A stretch of DNA of 64,000 nucleotides from Paenibacillus lycopersici (GCF_010119935.1 NZ_CP048209.1:3289001-3353000); one strand, 5' to 3'. Positions 32,995 to 42,256 are shown, numbered from the stretch's first letter. The notes: a model not told the origin generated them from the sequence alone. Translations and numbers: made by a program.

Positions 32995-34044
32995 ATGGAA
33001 ATTGACGATCGGCGGCGTTCGACTTGGAAGATAAATCTTGTGTTCGGCTTTATATTCGGATTTATAGTTATTTTGTTTCTCAAACCAACGTTTATCGTAC
33101 ATCCTTCTCTGCCTGATTTATCCGGATTGAACACGTTCAAAACGATGTTTGTGAGCATCGTGCTAGAAGCAATGCCATTCATACTAATAAGCGTATTCGT
33201 GTCGTCGCTCATGCAAGTTCTTCTTCCGGAAGGCTGGATCGGGAAGGTTATCCCGCGGAATCCCTTGCTCGGCGTTCTGATTGCCTGTTTACTCGGGATC
33301 GTGTTTCCGGTATGCGAATGCGGATTGATACCTATCGTCCGCAGGCTCATAGCGAAAGGCTTGCCTCTTTATGCAGGGGTCGTATTCATTTTAGTAGGGC
33401 CTATCGTAAATCCGATCGTTTATTCCGCGACCTTCAATGCGTTTCGAACCCGCCCTGAAATGCTGTACGGACGAATCGGGGTAGCGATGACAGTCGGCAT
33501 TGCGACAGGGCTGTTTGTCCATTTTGTCGTGAAAGGCAATCAACTTAAGATTCGTCCAGAAAGTCTGTACGCGGATATGGCGAAACAAAATCGGACAACC
33601 GCGGACACGTCCTTTCATATCCATAAACGAGGCAGGATGTTTGCCGTATTAAATCACGCAGGCGGAGAATTATTCGATATGGGCGGTTACTTAATATTCG
33701 GTGCCGTTGTCACAGCTGCTATCCAATCGCTGCTGCCGAGAGCGGAGTTGGTCGGCATTGCACAAACCGATGTAGGATCACATTTGTTTATGATGGGTTT
33801 TGCATTCGTCTTGTCGCTTTGTTCCACATCCGACGCATTCGTAGCTTCCTCATTTGCAGGTACGTTTTCGGCCGGTTCCTTGATTGCCTTTCTCGTTTTC
33901 GGACCGATGATGAATGTGAAGGGCATTCTTATGTTGCTTACGACCTTCAAGACGAGATTCGTCATGTTGCTTATCGTGCTAGTAGCGGCAATCGTGTTAG
34001 CAGGCTCAATGGTAGCGGAACATCTCATCGCCGCGTATAACTGA
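32995..34044 (+). CDS. COG0701 permease (YcgR/YraQ type)
   Basis: A 349-residue membrane protein with eight or more helices and the family motif FPVCECGLIPIVRRLIAKGLPLYAGVVF ... VGPIVNPIV, repeated in altered form as SLCSTSDAFVASSFAG in the second half. The CECG motif could bind metal. It forms a conserved pair with the next gene and is often linked to CobW/Zur loci. An intact counterpart of the remnant at 26286. Transport substrate is not established. Confidence 0.85.
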   Translation: MEIDDRRRSTWKINLVFGFIFGFIVILFLKPTFIVHPSLPDLSGLNTFKTMFVSIVLEAMPFILISVFVSSLMQVLLPEGWIGKVIPRNPLLGVLIACLLGIVFPVCECGLIPIVRRLIAKGLPLYAGVVFILVGPIVNPIVYSATFNAFRTRPEMLYGRIGVAMTVGIATGLFVHFVVKGNQLKIRPESLYADMAKQNRTTADTSFHIHKRGRMFAVLNHAGGELFDMGGYLIFGAVVTAAIQSLLPRAELVGIAQTDVGSHLFMMGFAFVLSLCSTSDAFVASSFAGTFSAGSLIAFLVFGPMMNVKGILMLLTTFKTRFVMLLIVLVAAIVLAGSMVAEHLIAAYN

Positions 34045-34058
34045 GGACGGGAGAATTA

Positions 34059-35087
34059 ATGATGCCGATAACGGAGGATAAACGGTTGGCCAACCATTAT
34101 TTTTTGCGGGGGCTGCTGTTAGGCGGGTTTACCATATACATCGTATACCTCGTGAAGAGCGATCATTTGCAATATTATATTGCTCCTAGAATGATGATCT
34201 ACGTCAAATTCGCAGCGTTAGCCTTATTCCTATTGGCTGTCTACTTTATTTACGAAGCGCTGCAGCATCGATTCGGATGGCGAGAAGCCGAAGAGGAGTG
34301 CGAATGCGGACACGAGCCTTCCCGCTCTCGTTGGCGGAATATCATATTGTACGGGTTATTTGCGGCACCGTTGCTTTTCGGTTTCGTCTTGCCGGATAAG
34401 ATTATGGGAAGCGATATCGTAGCTGTGAAAGGGATTAACCTGAGCGGAAGCGCAAACGCAATGAAGAAATCACCGGTTGCGGTTACGACGGCTACAGACC
34501 GGCAGCCCGTATCTTCTTCCAACTCAGCGTCTGTTATTAACACGCAACCAACGACAGATACTGCGGCTATGCCTCCGACGAATTCCAAGTCGCAGCCAAG
34601 CGCAGAGGAAAGTGAGACGGCCAAGCTGAAGAAGCTCTTCCCGTACGATGAATATACGGAGGACTTCGCAAGACTCGGCATTGCGATGTATCCAAGCGAA
34701 CTCATTCACGTGAGGCCCGAAGGCTTTCTCGAGGTGTCCACGATGTTAAGCATGTACATGGATAATTTTCTGGGGAAGAAGATCGATATCAGCGGTTTCG
34801 TGTACCGCGAGCCTGACATGAAATCCGATCAATTCAGCATCTCTCGTCTTGTTATGAATTGCTGTTCCGCGGATGCGTCGCCTTACGGAATTCTGGTCAA
34901 ATCACCGCAAACCAATTATAAGAAAGATACGTGGATTCATTTGGTGGGGGTGATCGGAAAAACGAATTACGGCGGAAATACGATCCTGGAGATTACTGCA
35001 AAACAAGCGACTGTCATCGAAGCGCCCAAGGATCCGTATGTTTATCCGTATCCGTTTGATAAAGATATTGTGCAATTGGCTGAATAA
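34059..35087 (+). CDS. TIGR03943/YcgQ family protein
   Basis: A 342-residue protein with two N-terminal transmembrane segments, a CECGHEP motif, a third helix (IILYGLFAAPLLFGFVLPDKIMG), a low-complexity Ser/Thr-rich linker, and a C-terminal DUF1980-type domain (KKIDISGFVYREPDM ... RLVMNCCSADASPYGILV). It is the fixed partner of the COG0701 permease, 14 bp downstream. In Bacillus the YcgR/YcgQ pair is of unknown function; Zur-linked context here suggests metal transport. Confidence 0.85.
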   Translation: MMPITEDKRLANHYFLRGLLLGGFTIYIVYLVKSDHLQYYIAPRMMIYVKFAALALFLLAVYFIYEALQHRFGWREAEEECECGHEPSRSRWRNIILYGLFAAPLLFGFVLPDKIMGSDIVAVKGINLSGSANAMKKSPVAVTTATDRQPVSSSNSASVINTQPTTDTAAMPPTNSKSQPSAEESETAKLKKLFPYDEYTEDFARLGIAMYPSELIHVRPEGFLEVSTMLSMYMDNFLGKKIDISGFVYREPDMKSDQFSISRLVMNCCSADASPYGILVKSPQTNYKKDTWIHLVGVIGKTNYGGNTILEITAKQATVIEAPKDPYVYPYPFDKDIVQLAE

Positions 35088-35135
35088 ACGAATCGAGGTC
35101 GCCCAGGAATATTCCGGCGACCTCGATTCGTTTAT
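35083..35135. terminator. long inverted-repeat terminator
   Basis: A near-perfect 19-bp inverted repeat around AAACGAATCGAGGTCGC and its complement starts at the ycgQ-like stop. Confidence 0.72.
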
Positions 35136-35304
35136 GCGTTGTTAGAAAGTCCGGTAAACGTACGGGTCCTTTGGAGCGGCTATGCTAGCTTCTATCACCA
35201 TACTGATGGAAATAGTGTTTAATTGAAAAAAGTTTTCACGCAATCCTCTCCGTTTTTGACCAAAGGCTCATTCAAGACATGGATACAAACTGCCATGGAA
35301 TAAG

Positions 35305-35336
35305 CAAGAAGACCATCAAAGTTGATGGTCTTCTTG
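35305..35336 (-). terminator. terminator of the Psa/Mts-like operon
   Basis: A 15-bp perfect inverted repeat (CAAGAAGACCATCAA and complement) with a 2-nt gap, just after the - strand gene ending at 35347. The 35137-35304 stretch holds no gene. Confidence 0.72.
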
Positions 35337-35346
35337 AAATCAGATT

Positions 35347-36285
35347 TTATTGCGACAGGCCATCATGGATCATATCCAAATCCCATTTCATCATTTTGAT
35401 GTAGCTATCTCCCGCCTGACCAGGCTTACCCGTGGAATCCGTGAATATTTTACCTTTGATGGGGACGCGGGTTTCTTCGGACAGATTTTCCATGCTTCTG
35501 GGATCAACGCTGGTTTCGACAAACAAGGCAGGTACTTTTTTCGTTTTGACGATATCGACGATTCGCTTCATTTGTTCGGGCGTACCTTGATTTTCCGTAT
35601 TGATTTCCCAAATGTATTGGGCTTCCAGCCCGTAAGCAGCGGAAAAATATTTAAAGGCGCCTTCGCTCGTGACTAATATGCGTCGTTCTTTGGGAATATC
35701 GGCAAAACGGTTGACAGCGTCATCGTGTAGCTTCTGCAATTCGTCGATATACGCTTTCGCATTCGCCTCGTAATATTCTTTATTGTCCGGGTCCTTTTCA
35801 ATCAAGACAGCAAGAGCATTTTGAGCGTATTTGATGCCATTTTCTATGTTCAACCAGGCATGGGGATCTTGCTCGGACTCTTTGCCCGCCGTAGTCAAAT
35901 ATTTTGGCTCTACCCCTTTGCTTAACGGATAGACAGCCGCATTCTCGCCTGACTTTCCAATCGTTGCGAGCATTTTGGTGAACCAACCGTTTCCGGTTTC
36001 GAGGTTCAGTCCATTATAGAAAATAATATCCGCGTCGCTTGCATGCTGTACGTCCTCGGGAAGAGGATCGTATTCATGAGGATCGGTGCCTACCGGTACG
36101 ATCGAATACAGGTTGACGCGATCGCCCGCGACGTTGTGGACGATGTCGTACAGAATTGAGTAAGTGGTCAATATCGTCAGCTTCCCGTCTTCATTTTTGG
36201 AATTGGTTTTCGAAGAACAGCCTGTGGCAGCAAGCAGCAGAACGAAGACGACTAATCCTATAAACCATTTGTTTTGACGCTTCAT
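35347..36285 (-). CDS. cluster 9 metal-binding lipoprotein, PsaA/MtsA type
   Basis: A 312-residue metal-binding protein with lipobox LLAATGCSS. The likely ligands are His in [10 protein letters not shown], His in DPHAWLN, Glu in [11 protein letters not shown] and Asp in [11 protein letters not shown], the H-H-E-D set of the Mn/Fe/Zn-binding PsaA/MtsA group. This differs from ZnuA at 30286. GGAGGAA precedes the ATG. It is the last gene of an ATPase-permease-binding protein operon, the order used by streptococcal psa. Mn2+ is the likelier substrate, but Zur boxes lie upstream. Confidence 0.87.
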   Translation of the reverse strand: MKRQNKWFIGLVVFVLLLAATGCSSKTNSKNEDGKLTILTTYSILYDIVHNVAGDRVNLYSIVPVGTDPHEYDPLPEDVQHASDADIIFYNGLNLETGNGWFTKMLATIGKSGENAAVYPLSKGVEPKYLTTAGKESEQDPHAWLNIENGIKYAQNALAVLIEKDPDNKEYYEANAKAYIDELQKLHDDAVNRFADIPKERRILVTSEGAFKYFSAAYGLEAQYIWEINTENQGTPEQMKRIVDIVKTKKVPALFVETSVDPRSMENLSEETRVPIKGKIFTDSTGKPGQAGDSYIKMMKWDLDMIHDGLSQ

Positions 36286-36323
36286 TTGTCATTCCTCCGA
36301 ATAAATAATGGATACCTATAGAG

Positions 36324-37184
36324 TTAAGCGCGAAGCGAAGCTCTTTTTCTCCTTGCCAGCAGTGCTCGCCACACGACCCCTTGCTTGGGCGAGAAGGAAA
36401 ACGCGAGCGCGAATAAACAGACGGATGCGAGCACAATGGCAGCCCCGGAAGCCAGATTGAACTGAAAGCTGAAAAATAAACCGATTACTGCTGAAACGGC
36501 ACCGAAGGTGGCTGACAAAAAAATCATTTTCCAGAGTTTGTTGGTTAACAGATAGGCGGTTGAAGCTGGTGTAATCAGCATCGCGACGACTAAAATAATG
36601 CCGACCGTCTGTAGGGAGGCCACGGTGACCAACGTCAATAGGGTCATCAGGAAGTAATGAATCAGCCGGTTGGGCAATCCGTAGGCGGCGGACATGACCG
36701 GGTCGAACGAGCTGACCAAAAGCTCCTTGTAGAATACGTAAATGGCGGTCAAGATGAAGAAGCCAATGGCAAAGGTGATCCACATATCGGACAAACGCAC
36801 GGCCAGTACATTACCGAACAAAATGTGATACAGATCGGTCGAGCTTCTGGCGAACGTGATCAGTATGATGCCGGCCGCAAAAAAGGCGGTAAAGATAATC
36901 CCGATTGCTGAATCATTTTTGATTCGGCTGTTTTGGCTGACGTATCCGATCCCCATTGCGGTGAGCACCCCTGTGACTACCGCACCGAAGAAGAAGTTGA
37001 CACCGATCATGTAGGACAGAGCGACCCCTGGCAGCACGGCGTGCGAAATCGCGTCCCCCATGAGCGCCATACCGCGCAAGACGATGAAGCAGCCGATGAC
37101 ACCGCAGATGATGCCAACCATGACCGATGTGACCAGCGCCTTTTGCAAAAAGGCATAATCCATTAAACCATACACGAATTTCAT
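36324..37184 (-). CDS. cluster 9 metal ABC permease
   Basis: A 286-residue ABC-3 permease with eight or so helices; family segments are GCFIVLRGMALMGDAISHAVLPGVALSY and VGIILVVAMLITPASTAYLLT. It overlaps the ATPase gene by 4 bp and has a basic C-terminal tail. It is the middle gene of the operon 37933-35347. Confidence 0.9.
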   Translation of the reverse strand: MKFVYGLMDYAFLQKALVTSVMVGIICGVIGCFIVLRGMALMGDAISHAVLPGVALSYMIGVNFFFGAVVTGVLTAMGIGYVSQNSRIKNDSAIGIIFTAFFAAGIILITFARSSTDLYHILFGNVLAVRLSDMWITFAIGFFILTAIYVFYKELLVSSFDPVMSAAYGLPNRLIHYFLMTLLTLVTVASLQTVGIILVVAMLITPASTAYLLTNKLWKMIFLSATFGAVSAVIGLFFSFQFNLASGAAIVLASVCLFALAFSFSPKQGVVWRALLARRKRASLRA

Positions 37185-37933
37185 GAGGACACCGCCCCTA
37201 TATTCCAGTCTGAAAATGGAAGCTGTGCGGCGTAAGCTTCTTTCAAGCTGCCGGGTTGGAATACTTTCTCCACCGCCCCCGAATCTACTAGGCGAACGTT
37301 CAACAACAGCAGTTCGTCAAAGTAAGCGTGCGCTTTGCTCAGATCATGATGAACGACCAGCACTGTCTTGTTATGATCTCTCAGTTCCTTCAGTAAAGTA
37401 ATAATGGTTTCTTCGCTTGTCACGTCTATGCCGACGAACGGTTCATCCAGACAAAACAACTGCGCTTCCTGAGCCAGCGCCCGGGCTAGAAACACCCGCT
37501 GCTGCTGCCCGCCAGACAATTCTCCGATTTGACGCTTCCCGAAATCCGCCATACCTACTTTTTCAAGACAGTGACAGGACCATTCTTTGTGCCGCTTCTT
37601 CGGGCGGTGAAACAGTCCCAGCTTTGGATAAGTGCCGAGCAGAACCACATCGGAAACCGTGATCGGGAACGTTAAATCGATTTCGCTTCTTTGCGGCACG
37701 TATGCGATCTGTCGGCGCATGTCTTTGAGCGGTTTTCCGAGTATCGCGATCTCACCTTTGTCACGGGGAATCAACTCAAGCAGAGACTTAAACAAGGTGG
37801 ATTTACCCGCTCCGTTCGGACCGACGATACCGATCATGCGGCCTTGTTCCAACGTAAAGCTAATATCCGCAAGAGCATCCTTCCCATGGTAGGAGACAAA
37901 TAAACGATTGACGGAGACAGCCGGCGGCTTCAT
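37181..37933 (-). CDS. cluster 9 metal ABC ATPase
   Basis: A 250-residue ATPase with Walker A GPNGAGKST, signature ELSGGQQQRVFLARA, Walker B LFCLDEPFVGID and switch His in VVHHDLS. ATG 37933 is set by GAGGTG; a GTG at 37942 is possible. It leads the Psa/Mts-like operon. Confidence 0.9.
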   Translation of the reverse strand: MKPPAVSVNRLFVSYHGKDALADISFTLEQGRMIGIVGPNGAGKSTLFKSLLELIPRDKGEIAILGKPLKDMRRQIAYVPQRSEIDLTFPITVSDVVLLGTYPKLGLFHRPKKRHKEWSCHCLEKVGMADFGKRQIGELSGGQQQRVFLARALAQEAQLFCLDEPFVGIDVTSEETIITLLKELRDHNKTVLVVHHDLSKAHAYFDELLLLNVRLVDSGAVEKVFQPGSLKEAYAAQLPFSDWNIGAVSS

Positions 37934-37990
37934 TACCCGCACCTCACTTTATTAGATTATTGACATAGGGCAGCATCTCTTTTTCCCTTG

Positions 37991-38026
37991 GGACAAACAT
38001 TTGTCCAGATGAAAATATGTTTCATC
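37991..38026. promoter_or_regulatory. two adjacent palindromes upstream of the metal transporter operon
   Basis: GGACAAA-CA-TTTGTCC (37991-38006) and GATGAAA-ATATG-TTTCATC (38008-38026) stand back to back, 58-93 bp upstream of the ATPase start on the - strand. Neither is a Zur box. They could be operators for a DtxR/MntR-type or other regulator, but no consensus match is claimed. Confidence 0.45.
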
Positions 38027-38155
38027 AGGGAAACTTATTTGCCTATAAGCATAAAACAGTTTTGAAACGCTGTAAAGTGTTTTGGTAAATTTTCACAGCC
38101 CATGTTTACTCAGGGAATGATTGACGAACCATCTATATGCTGATAAACTTTTGTT

Positions 38156-38166
38156 GTAATAATTAC
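38156..38166. promoter_or_regulatory. Zur box 13
   Basis: Perfect GTAATAATTAC, 223 bp upstream of the - strand ATPase gene. Which promoter it serves is unclear. Confidence 0.75.
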
Positions 38167-38247
38167 AGTTAAACGCAGGGGAAGAGATATCTATTCATCA
38201 GGACGACGTAAGAGGAGGCTTATAATAATCAATTGCTGACTCAAATC

Positions 38248-38258
38248 GTAATAATTAC
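38248..38258. promoter_or_regulatory. Zur box 14
   Basis: Perfect GTAATAATTAC preceded by AAATC. The next feature downstream on + is only a tiny ORF and a terminator. Confidence 0.78.
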
Positions 38259-38269
38259 ATGCATCAGAG

Positions 38270-38326
38270 ATGGCTTTCTTAATGAAGAAGAATCCGAATA
38301 GCATAGCAGCAAACGCAACTTCCTGA
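38270..38326 (+). other. 18-codon ORF between a Zur box and a terminator, possible deletion scar
   Basis: ATG 38270 to TGA 38326 encodes MAFLMKKNPNSIAANATS. There is no clear ribosome binding site and the end overlaps the terminator stem, so it may be what is left of a Zur-controlled gene. It could also be the body of a short RNA. Confidence 0.3.
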
Positions 38327-38350
38327 ATAAGGAGGTTGCTTTTGTTTTTA
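38315..38350 (+). terminator. terminator 57 bp after a Zur box
   Basis: A 10-bp stem (GCAACTTCCT / AGGAGGTTGC, one G-T pair) with loop GAATA, followed by TTTTGTTTTT. Confidence 0.75.
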
Positions 38351-38437
38351 CGGGAATGTTAGCAGGAGGAAAGTTCCGTTAGTTATAGAAGTTAATAATT
38401 GATAACCTAAACTAACGATAGAAAAGGGGCATGAACC

Positions 38438-39289
38438 ATGACCGGAAGGATCAAACCCGCGTTTCAGATCTTCATGGCGGCCGTGATGACGGCCGTGCTG
38501 CTGGTTGGCTGCGACAACTCCGCCAAGGCCAAGTATCTAGGACCGAGTCTTGCCGACTATGCGCTCTACAAGGATTACTCGTTCGGCACCTCGCGCAGCG
38601 TGAACAGCCTGGACGCGCTCTCGAAAGATTTTAACGCTTACGGCATCGCCGGTACGATTGTCATTAACCATGAATGGCAGCGCTATCAACCGATCAATGC
38701 GACGAACCATGTGCTGACCGATAAATCCTTGGATTTGACAGCGGTCGCGAATCTTGGCGGCGTCCAGGACGGCGGCATCAGCAGCGGACAAATCACGACG
38801 AAGGAAACGTTCTACCCCTCGGATGGCAAGACGTATATCTTCCAGCTGCGGGCCAAAATTCCGAACGGCGTCGCTACTTGGCCGGCCTTCTGGATGTATT
38901 CGCCGGGCGGATCGGATTCGACCGATTCCGAGATCGATATTTTCGAATTTTTCAATTCGGAGAAGCAAAACCAATACGACTGGACCGGCTATGACCATGG
39001 CGCCGGAGCGAGCGTCGATACCTACAAAATCACGGACCAAGGCGTATGGCATCCGGGCACCGATTTCTCGGCGGATTACCATACGTACACGCTCATCTGG
39101 AAAGAAGGCCTCATCGAGAAATGGGTGGACGACACGAAGGTGAAAACGACCAAGTTCATCTGGTACGGCCCGCCGCCGCAGGTGATCATCAACTTGGCGA
39201 TCGGCGGCGGCCCGAACGCCGAACCGACCGCGGACACCTTCCCGGCGAAGTTCAGCCTGGATTATTTCCGCGTCTATGTGAAGAAGTAA
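38438..39289 (+). CDS. glycoside hydrolase family 16 lipoprotein (beta-glucanase type)
   Basis: A 283-residue lipoprotein (lipobox VLLVGCDNS) with a GH16 jelly-roll domain. The catalytic ExDxxE motif is SEIDIFEFF, preceded by ATWPAFWMYSPGG. GH16 enzymes cleave beta-1,3/1,4-glucans or galactans by a retaining mechanism; the substrate is not readable. ATG 38438 follows AAAAGGGG. It is convergent with the AraC regulator, 6 bp apart. Confidence 0.88.
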   Translation: MTGRIKPAFQIFMAAVMTAVLLVGCDNSAKAKYLGPSLADYALYKDYSFGTSRSVNSLDALSKDFNAYGIAGTIVINHEWQRYQPINATNHVLTDKSLDLTAVANLGGVQDGGISSGQITTKETFYPSDGKTYIFQLRAKIPNGVATWPAFWMYSPGGSDSTDSEIDIFEFFNSEKQNQYDWTGYDHGAGASVDTYKITDQGVWHPGTDFSADYHTYTLIWKEGLIEKWVDDTKVKTTKFIWYGPPPQVIINLAIGGGPNAEPTADTFPAKFSLDYFRVYVKK

Positions 39290-39295
39290 AGGGCG

Positions 39296-40138
39296 TCAAT
39301 CGCTGAACTGCAGCCTGAACTGTACCGGCGTCATCCCCGACAGCCTGCGGAACGTATGCACGAAATGACTGTCGTCCTGGAACCCGACGGCTATCGCGAC
39401 TTCTCTCACCGTCAGCCTTCGGTTGGCGCGCAGCAGCTCCTTCGACTTCTGGATCCGGAACTGCAGCAAGTATTGATAGGGGCTTAACCCCCAGCTTTTG
39501 CGAAATAGCGTATTGAGGTGCTGGGGGCTTATCGCAAGCGTAGCGGCCATCTGCTCGAGACCGAGCGCGGAGTTGCCGTATTCCTCCTCGATGAGCAGGT
39601 AGATCGGAGTCAGCCGCTCGTGGCCGGCCGACAAGGAGCTTTGACCGCTTAGCTGCCCATACTGCTTTAATAGCGTAAGGAAGGCGTAGACCTCAAGGGA
39701 GCCGTTGACGCCGGCGAGATCGAAGCTGTATTTGCACTTCTCTTCCGCCGTTTCGTGGATATGCGCCATCGGACATTCCGGCTCCCATCCGATCGGCTGC
39801 GCCTGCGGAAGCTCCAGCGAGGCGGTGATCGGGTTGGCCAGCGCGCCGTCGAACGTCATATACCAGATTTCCCATTTGTCGGTTACCGCTTGGTAATGGT
39901 GGGGAACGTTCGGCTTCACCAGGATCCCTTGGTTCGCTTGAAGGCGGTAAGTGCTGCCGCCGACCGTGAAATCTCCGCATCCCTTGATCGTGTGCAGCCA
40001 GTGGAACGAAGGGAAGCCATGCTCTCTATGGATGGGGTGCTGTTCATTGTCATGCCCCATGCCCGTCAGATGCAGGGGCAAGCTGCGGTCCCATGCCGTC
40101 GTCACGAAATAAGTGCCGTAGTTTGGTTTCAGGCTCAT
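39296..40138 (-). CDS. AraC-family regulator with N-terminal cupin
   Basis: A 280-residue regulator. The N-terminal half has a cupin-like sugar-sensing domain (GCGDFTVGGSTYRLQANQGILVKPNVPHHYQ); the C-terminal ~100 residues carry two helix-turn-helix motifs (LEQMAATLAISPQHLNTLFRKSWGLSPYQYL and VREVAIAVGFQDDSHFVHTFRRLSGMTP). It is divergent from the oxidoreductase at 40267, with 128 bp between them, and probably controls that operon. Confidence 0.9.
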   Translation of the reverse strand: MSLKPNYGTYFVTTAWDRSLPLHLTGMGHDNEQHPIHREHGFPSFHWLHTIKGCGDFTVGGSTYRLQANQGILVKPNVPHHYQAVTDKWEIWYMTFDGALANPITASLELPQAQPIGWEPECPMAHIHETAEEKCKYSFDLAGVNGSLEVYAFLTLLKQYGQLSGQSSLSAGHERLTPIYLLIEEEYGNSALGLEQMAATLAISPQHLNTLFRKSWGLSPYQYLLQFRIQKSKELLRANRRLTVREVAIAVGFQDDSHFVHTFRRLSGMTPVQFRLQFSD

Positions 40139-40266
40139 TACCCGCTTTCATTTTTTTATACCAATAATGAGATATATTATATATTAAACGCGTATCTATT
40201 GAATTAAAATAATTTTGAGAGTTGCGTTTTATTATACTAATCGCTGAATTGGAGTGAATTTGTGCC

Positions 40267-41235
40267 ATGTCCGTGAAGCTTGGTGTTATTGGTACCGGAG
40301 GAATCGCGAATCACCATTTGAAGAACCTCGTGAAGATGGACGGGGTCGAAATGACGGCATTTTTCGACGTTGACGCATCGCGTGCCGAGAAGGCGGCTTC
40401 GGAATTCGCCGGAGCGAAAGCGTTTACGAACCTTGACGACATGCTGGACGATCGCAAGCTGGACGGCGTGTACGTCTGCATTCCTCCAATGGCGCATGGC
40501 GATGCGGAGCTGAAGCTCGTCGAACGCGGCATTCCGTTCCTCGTCGAGAAGCCTCTCGGCATCAACAATGAACTGCCTGCACGCATCGCCGAGCAGGTGA
40601 ATGGCAAGAAGCTGCTCACCTCCGTCGGCTACCATTGGAGATACGAAGAGGCTACGGCTCAGGCGAAGAAGCTTCTCGAAGGCGCGCAGCAGGGGATGGC
40701 GCTCGGCTACTGGATGGGCGGCATGCCGATGGTTCCATGGTGGAGAGTGATGAACGGCTCCGGCGGCCAATTCGTCGAGCAGACGACGCATATCGTGGAC
40801 TTGCTCCGTTATTTGTGCGGCGAGGTCAAGGAAGTCTATGCGGCTTACGCGCTTCAAATCATGGATAAGCAAGTTCCGGGCACGGACGTTCCCGACGTAG
40901 GCTCTGTAACGATGAAGCTGGCGAACGGTACGATTGCGACGATTTCCAATACCTGCGCCATTCCTGTCGGACACCATGTCGGACTTGACCTGTACACGAA
41001 CCGCGGCGTGCTGGAGATCCGCGGCGGCACGCTTCGCGAGATCACGCCGGAAGGCGTCAATAATTTCAACGGCAGCACGAACGCGTACAACACCGAGGAC
41101 GAAGCTTTTATTTATGCGCTGCGCACCGGCGACGCTTCCAGAATCCTGTCGAATTACGATGATGCGCTCCGTACGCACGCCGTGACGATCGCTGCGAACG
41201 AATCCGCTGCATCGGGCAAACCCATTACGCTCTAA
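40267..41235 (+). CDS. Gfo/Idh/MocA family oxidoreductase
   Basis: A 322-residue NAD(P)-dependent dehydrogenase with Rossmann start KLGVIGTGGIANHHL, the family signature VEKPLGINNELPARI and GYHWRYEEATAQAKKLL. Such enzymes oxidise or epimerise sugars and inositols. It lies 23 bp before a TIM-barrel isomerase, a common partnership in sugar or inositol breakdown. Confidence 0.9.
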   Translation: MSVKLGVIGTGGIANHHLKNLVKMDGVEMTAFFDVDASRAEKAASEFAGAKAFTNLDDMLDDRKLDGVYVCIPPMAHGDAELKLVERGIPFLVEKPLGINNELPARIAEQVNGKKLLTSVGYHWRYEEATAQAKKLLEGAQQGMALGYWMGGMPMVPWWRVMNGSGGQFVEQTTHIVDLLRYLCGEVKEVYAAYALQIMDKQVPGTDVPDVGSVTMKLANGTIATISNTCAIPVGHHVGLDLYTNRGVLEIRGGTLREITPEGVNNFNGSTNAYNTEDEAFIYALRTGDASRILSNYDDALRTHAVTIAANESAASGKPITL

Positions 41236-41258
41236 TATTAGCAAAGGCGGTAGTAACC

Positions 41259-42029
41259 ATGAAATTTTCACTCTGTATCGGCGCTTATTCCGGTAAAGAC
41301 GAAATCTATCATCTGGAGAAAATCAAAGAACACGGCTTGCACGGTCTGGAGTATTACGCCTGGTGGGATCTGAAGGACATCCGCCGTACGGCGAAGGAGC
41401 AGGAGCGCATCGGCGTCGGCATCAACGCGACCTGCACGAAGTTCATCAGCCTGGTGAACGAATCGCTTCGCGACGCGTATATCGAAGGCGTGCGCCAATC
41501 GATCGAAGCTTGCAAAATCCTTAACGTTCGTTCGATGATTTCCCAGACGGGCAACGTTCTCGACGGCATCCCGCGTTACATTCAACGCGCGACCATGATC
41601 GAGACGCTGAAGCGCTGCGCCCCGATGCTGGAAGAAGCGGGCGTCGTTCTCGAGATCGAGCCGCTGAACGGTCTGGTCGACCATGCCGGACATTTCTCCC
41701 AGCGTTCCGACGAGTCCGTCTACATCGTCGACCAAATCGGCAGCCCGAACGTGAAGCTCGTATTCGACGTGTACCACCAGCAGATCACGGAAGGCAACGT
41801 CACTCGCAATGCGGTGAATTACATCGACCGGATCAACCACTTCCATATCGCGGACAACCCGGGACGCAAGCAGCCGGGGACCGGCGAGCTCAACTACGTG
41901 AACATCCTCAAGGCGATTCAAGGAACCGGATTCGACGGGTTTGTCGGTCTGGAGTGCGGCTATACCGTTGACACGGACATCGCGGTAGAACAATTCAAAC
42001 GCGACATCGTAGCCCCGGCATTAGGATAA
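41259..42029 (+). CDS. xylose isomerase-like TIM-barrel sugar epimerase/isomerase
   Basis: A 256-residue AP-endonuclease-2/xylose isomerase-like barrel. Metal-ligand positions are seen in LEIEPLNGLVDHAGHF (Glu), VKLVFDVYHQQITEG (Asp and His), INHFHIADNPGRKQPGTGELNY (His) and GFVGLECGY (Glu). It resembles hydroxypyruvate isomerase and sugar 3-epimerase relatives. It shares the operon with the oxidoreductase. Confidence 0.87.
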   Translation: MKFSLCIGAYSGKDEIYHLEKIKEHGLHGLEYYAWWDLKDIRRTAKEQERIGVGINATCTKFISLVNESLRDAYIEGVRQSIEACKILNVRSMISQTGNVLDGIPRYIQRATMIETLKRCAPMLEEAGVVLEIEPLNGLVDHAGHFSQRSDESVYIVDQIGSPNVKLVFDVYHQQITEGNVTRNAVNYIDRINHFHIADNPGRKQPGTGELNYVNILKAIQGTGFDGFVGLECGYTVDTDIAVEQFKRDIVAPALG

Positions 42030-42044
42030 TAGGCGAATGCGCAT

Positions 42045-42081
42045 ATAGCGGCGTGAGGGACGGTTGTTCCTTCGCCGCTAT
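42045..42081 (+). terminator. probable terminator after the isomerase
   Basis: A 9-bp stem (ATAGCGGCG / CGCCGCTAT) with a 19-nt loop, followed by TTTCTCGTT. Confidence 0.55.
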
Positions 42082-42242
42082 TTCTCGTTGTAGGACGCGA
42101 TTAGCCGGTCTGGGTTCTCAACGAAGCGATGGAGCGATGAAGCAATGAATCAATAGGCCGGCATATGACCGAATTTGAATTTAGCCAAAAAATAAGCGCT
42201 CATTTGAGTAATGAGATGGTATAGTAGGATTAGCTATTAATC

Positions 42243-42256
42243 TGGAATCGATTCCA
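42243..42256. promoter_or_regulatory. LacI-type/cre-like operator
   Basis: The perfect 14-bp palindrome TGGAATCGATTCCA has the central CG typical of LacI/GalR family operators and matches the cre pattern except at two symmetric positions. It lies 54 bp upstream of the next start codon. Confidence 0.55.

Noticed and set aside
16427-38258. The recurring GTAAT-ATTAC palindrome as a possible CRISPR or integration repeat
   Set aside because: Copies are only 11 bp, irregularly spaced and located at promoters of zinc genes, so Zur operators explain them.
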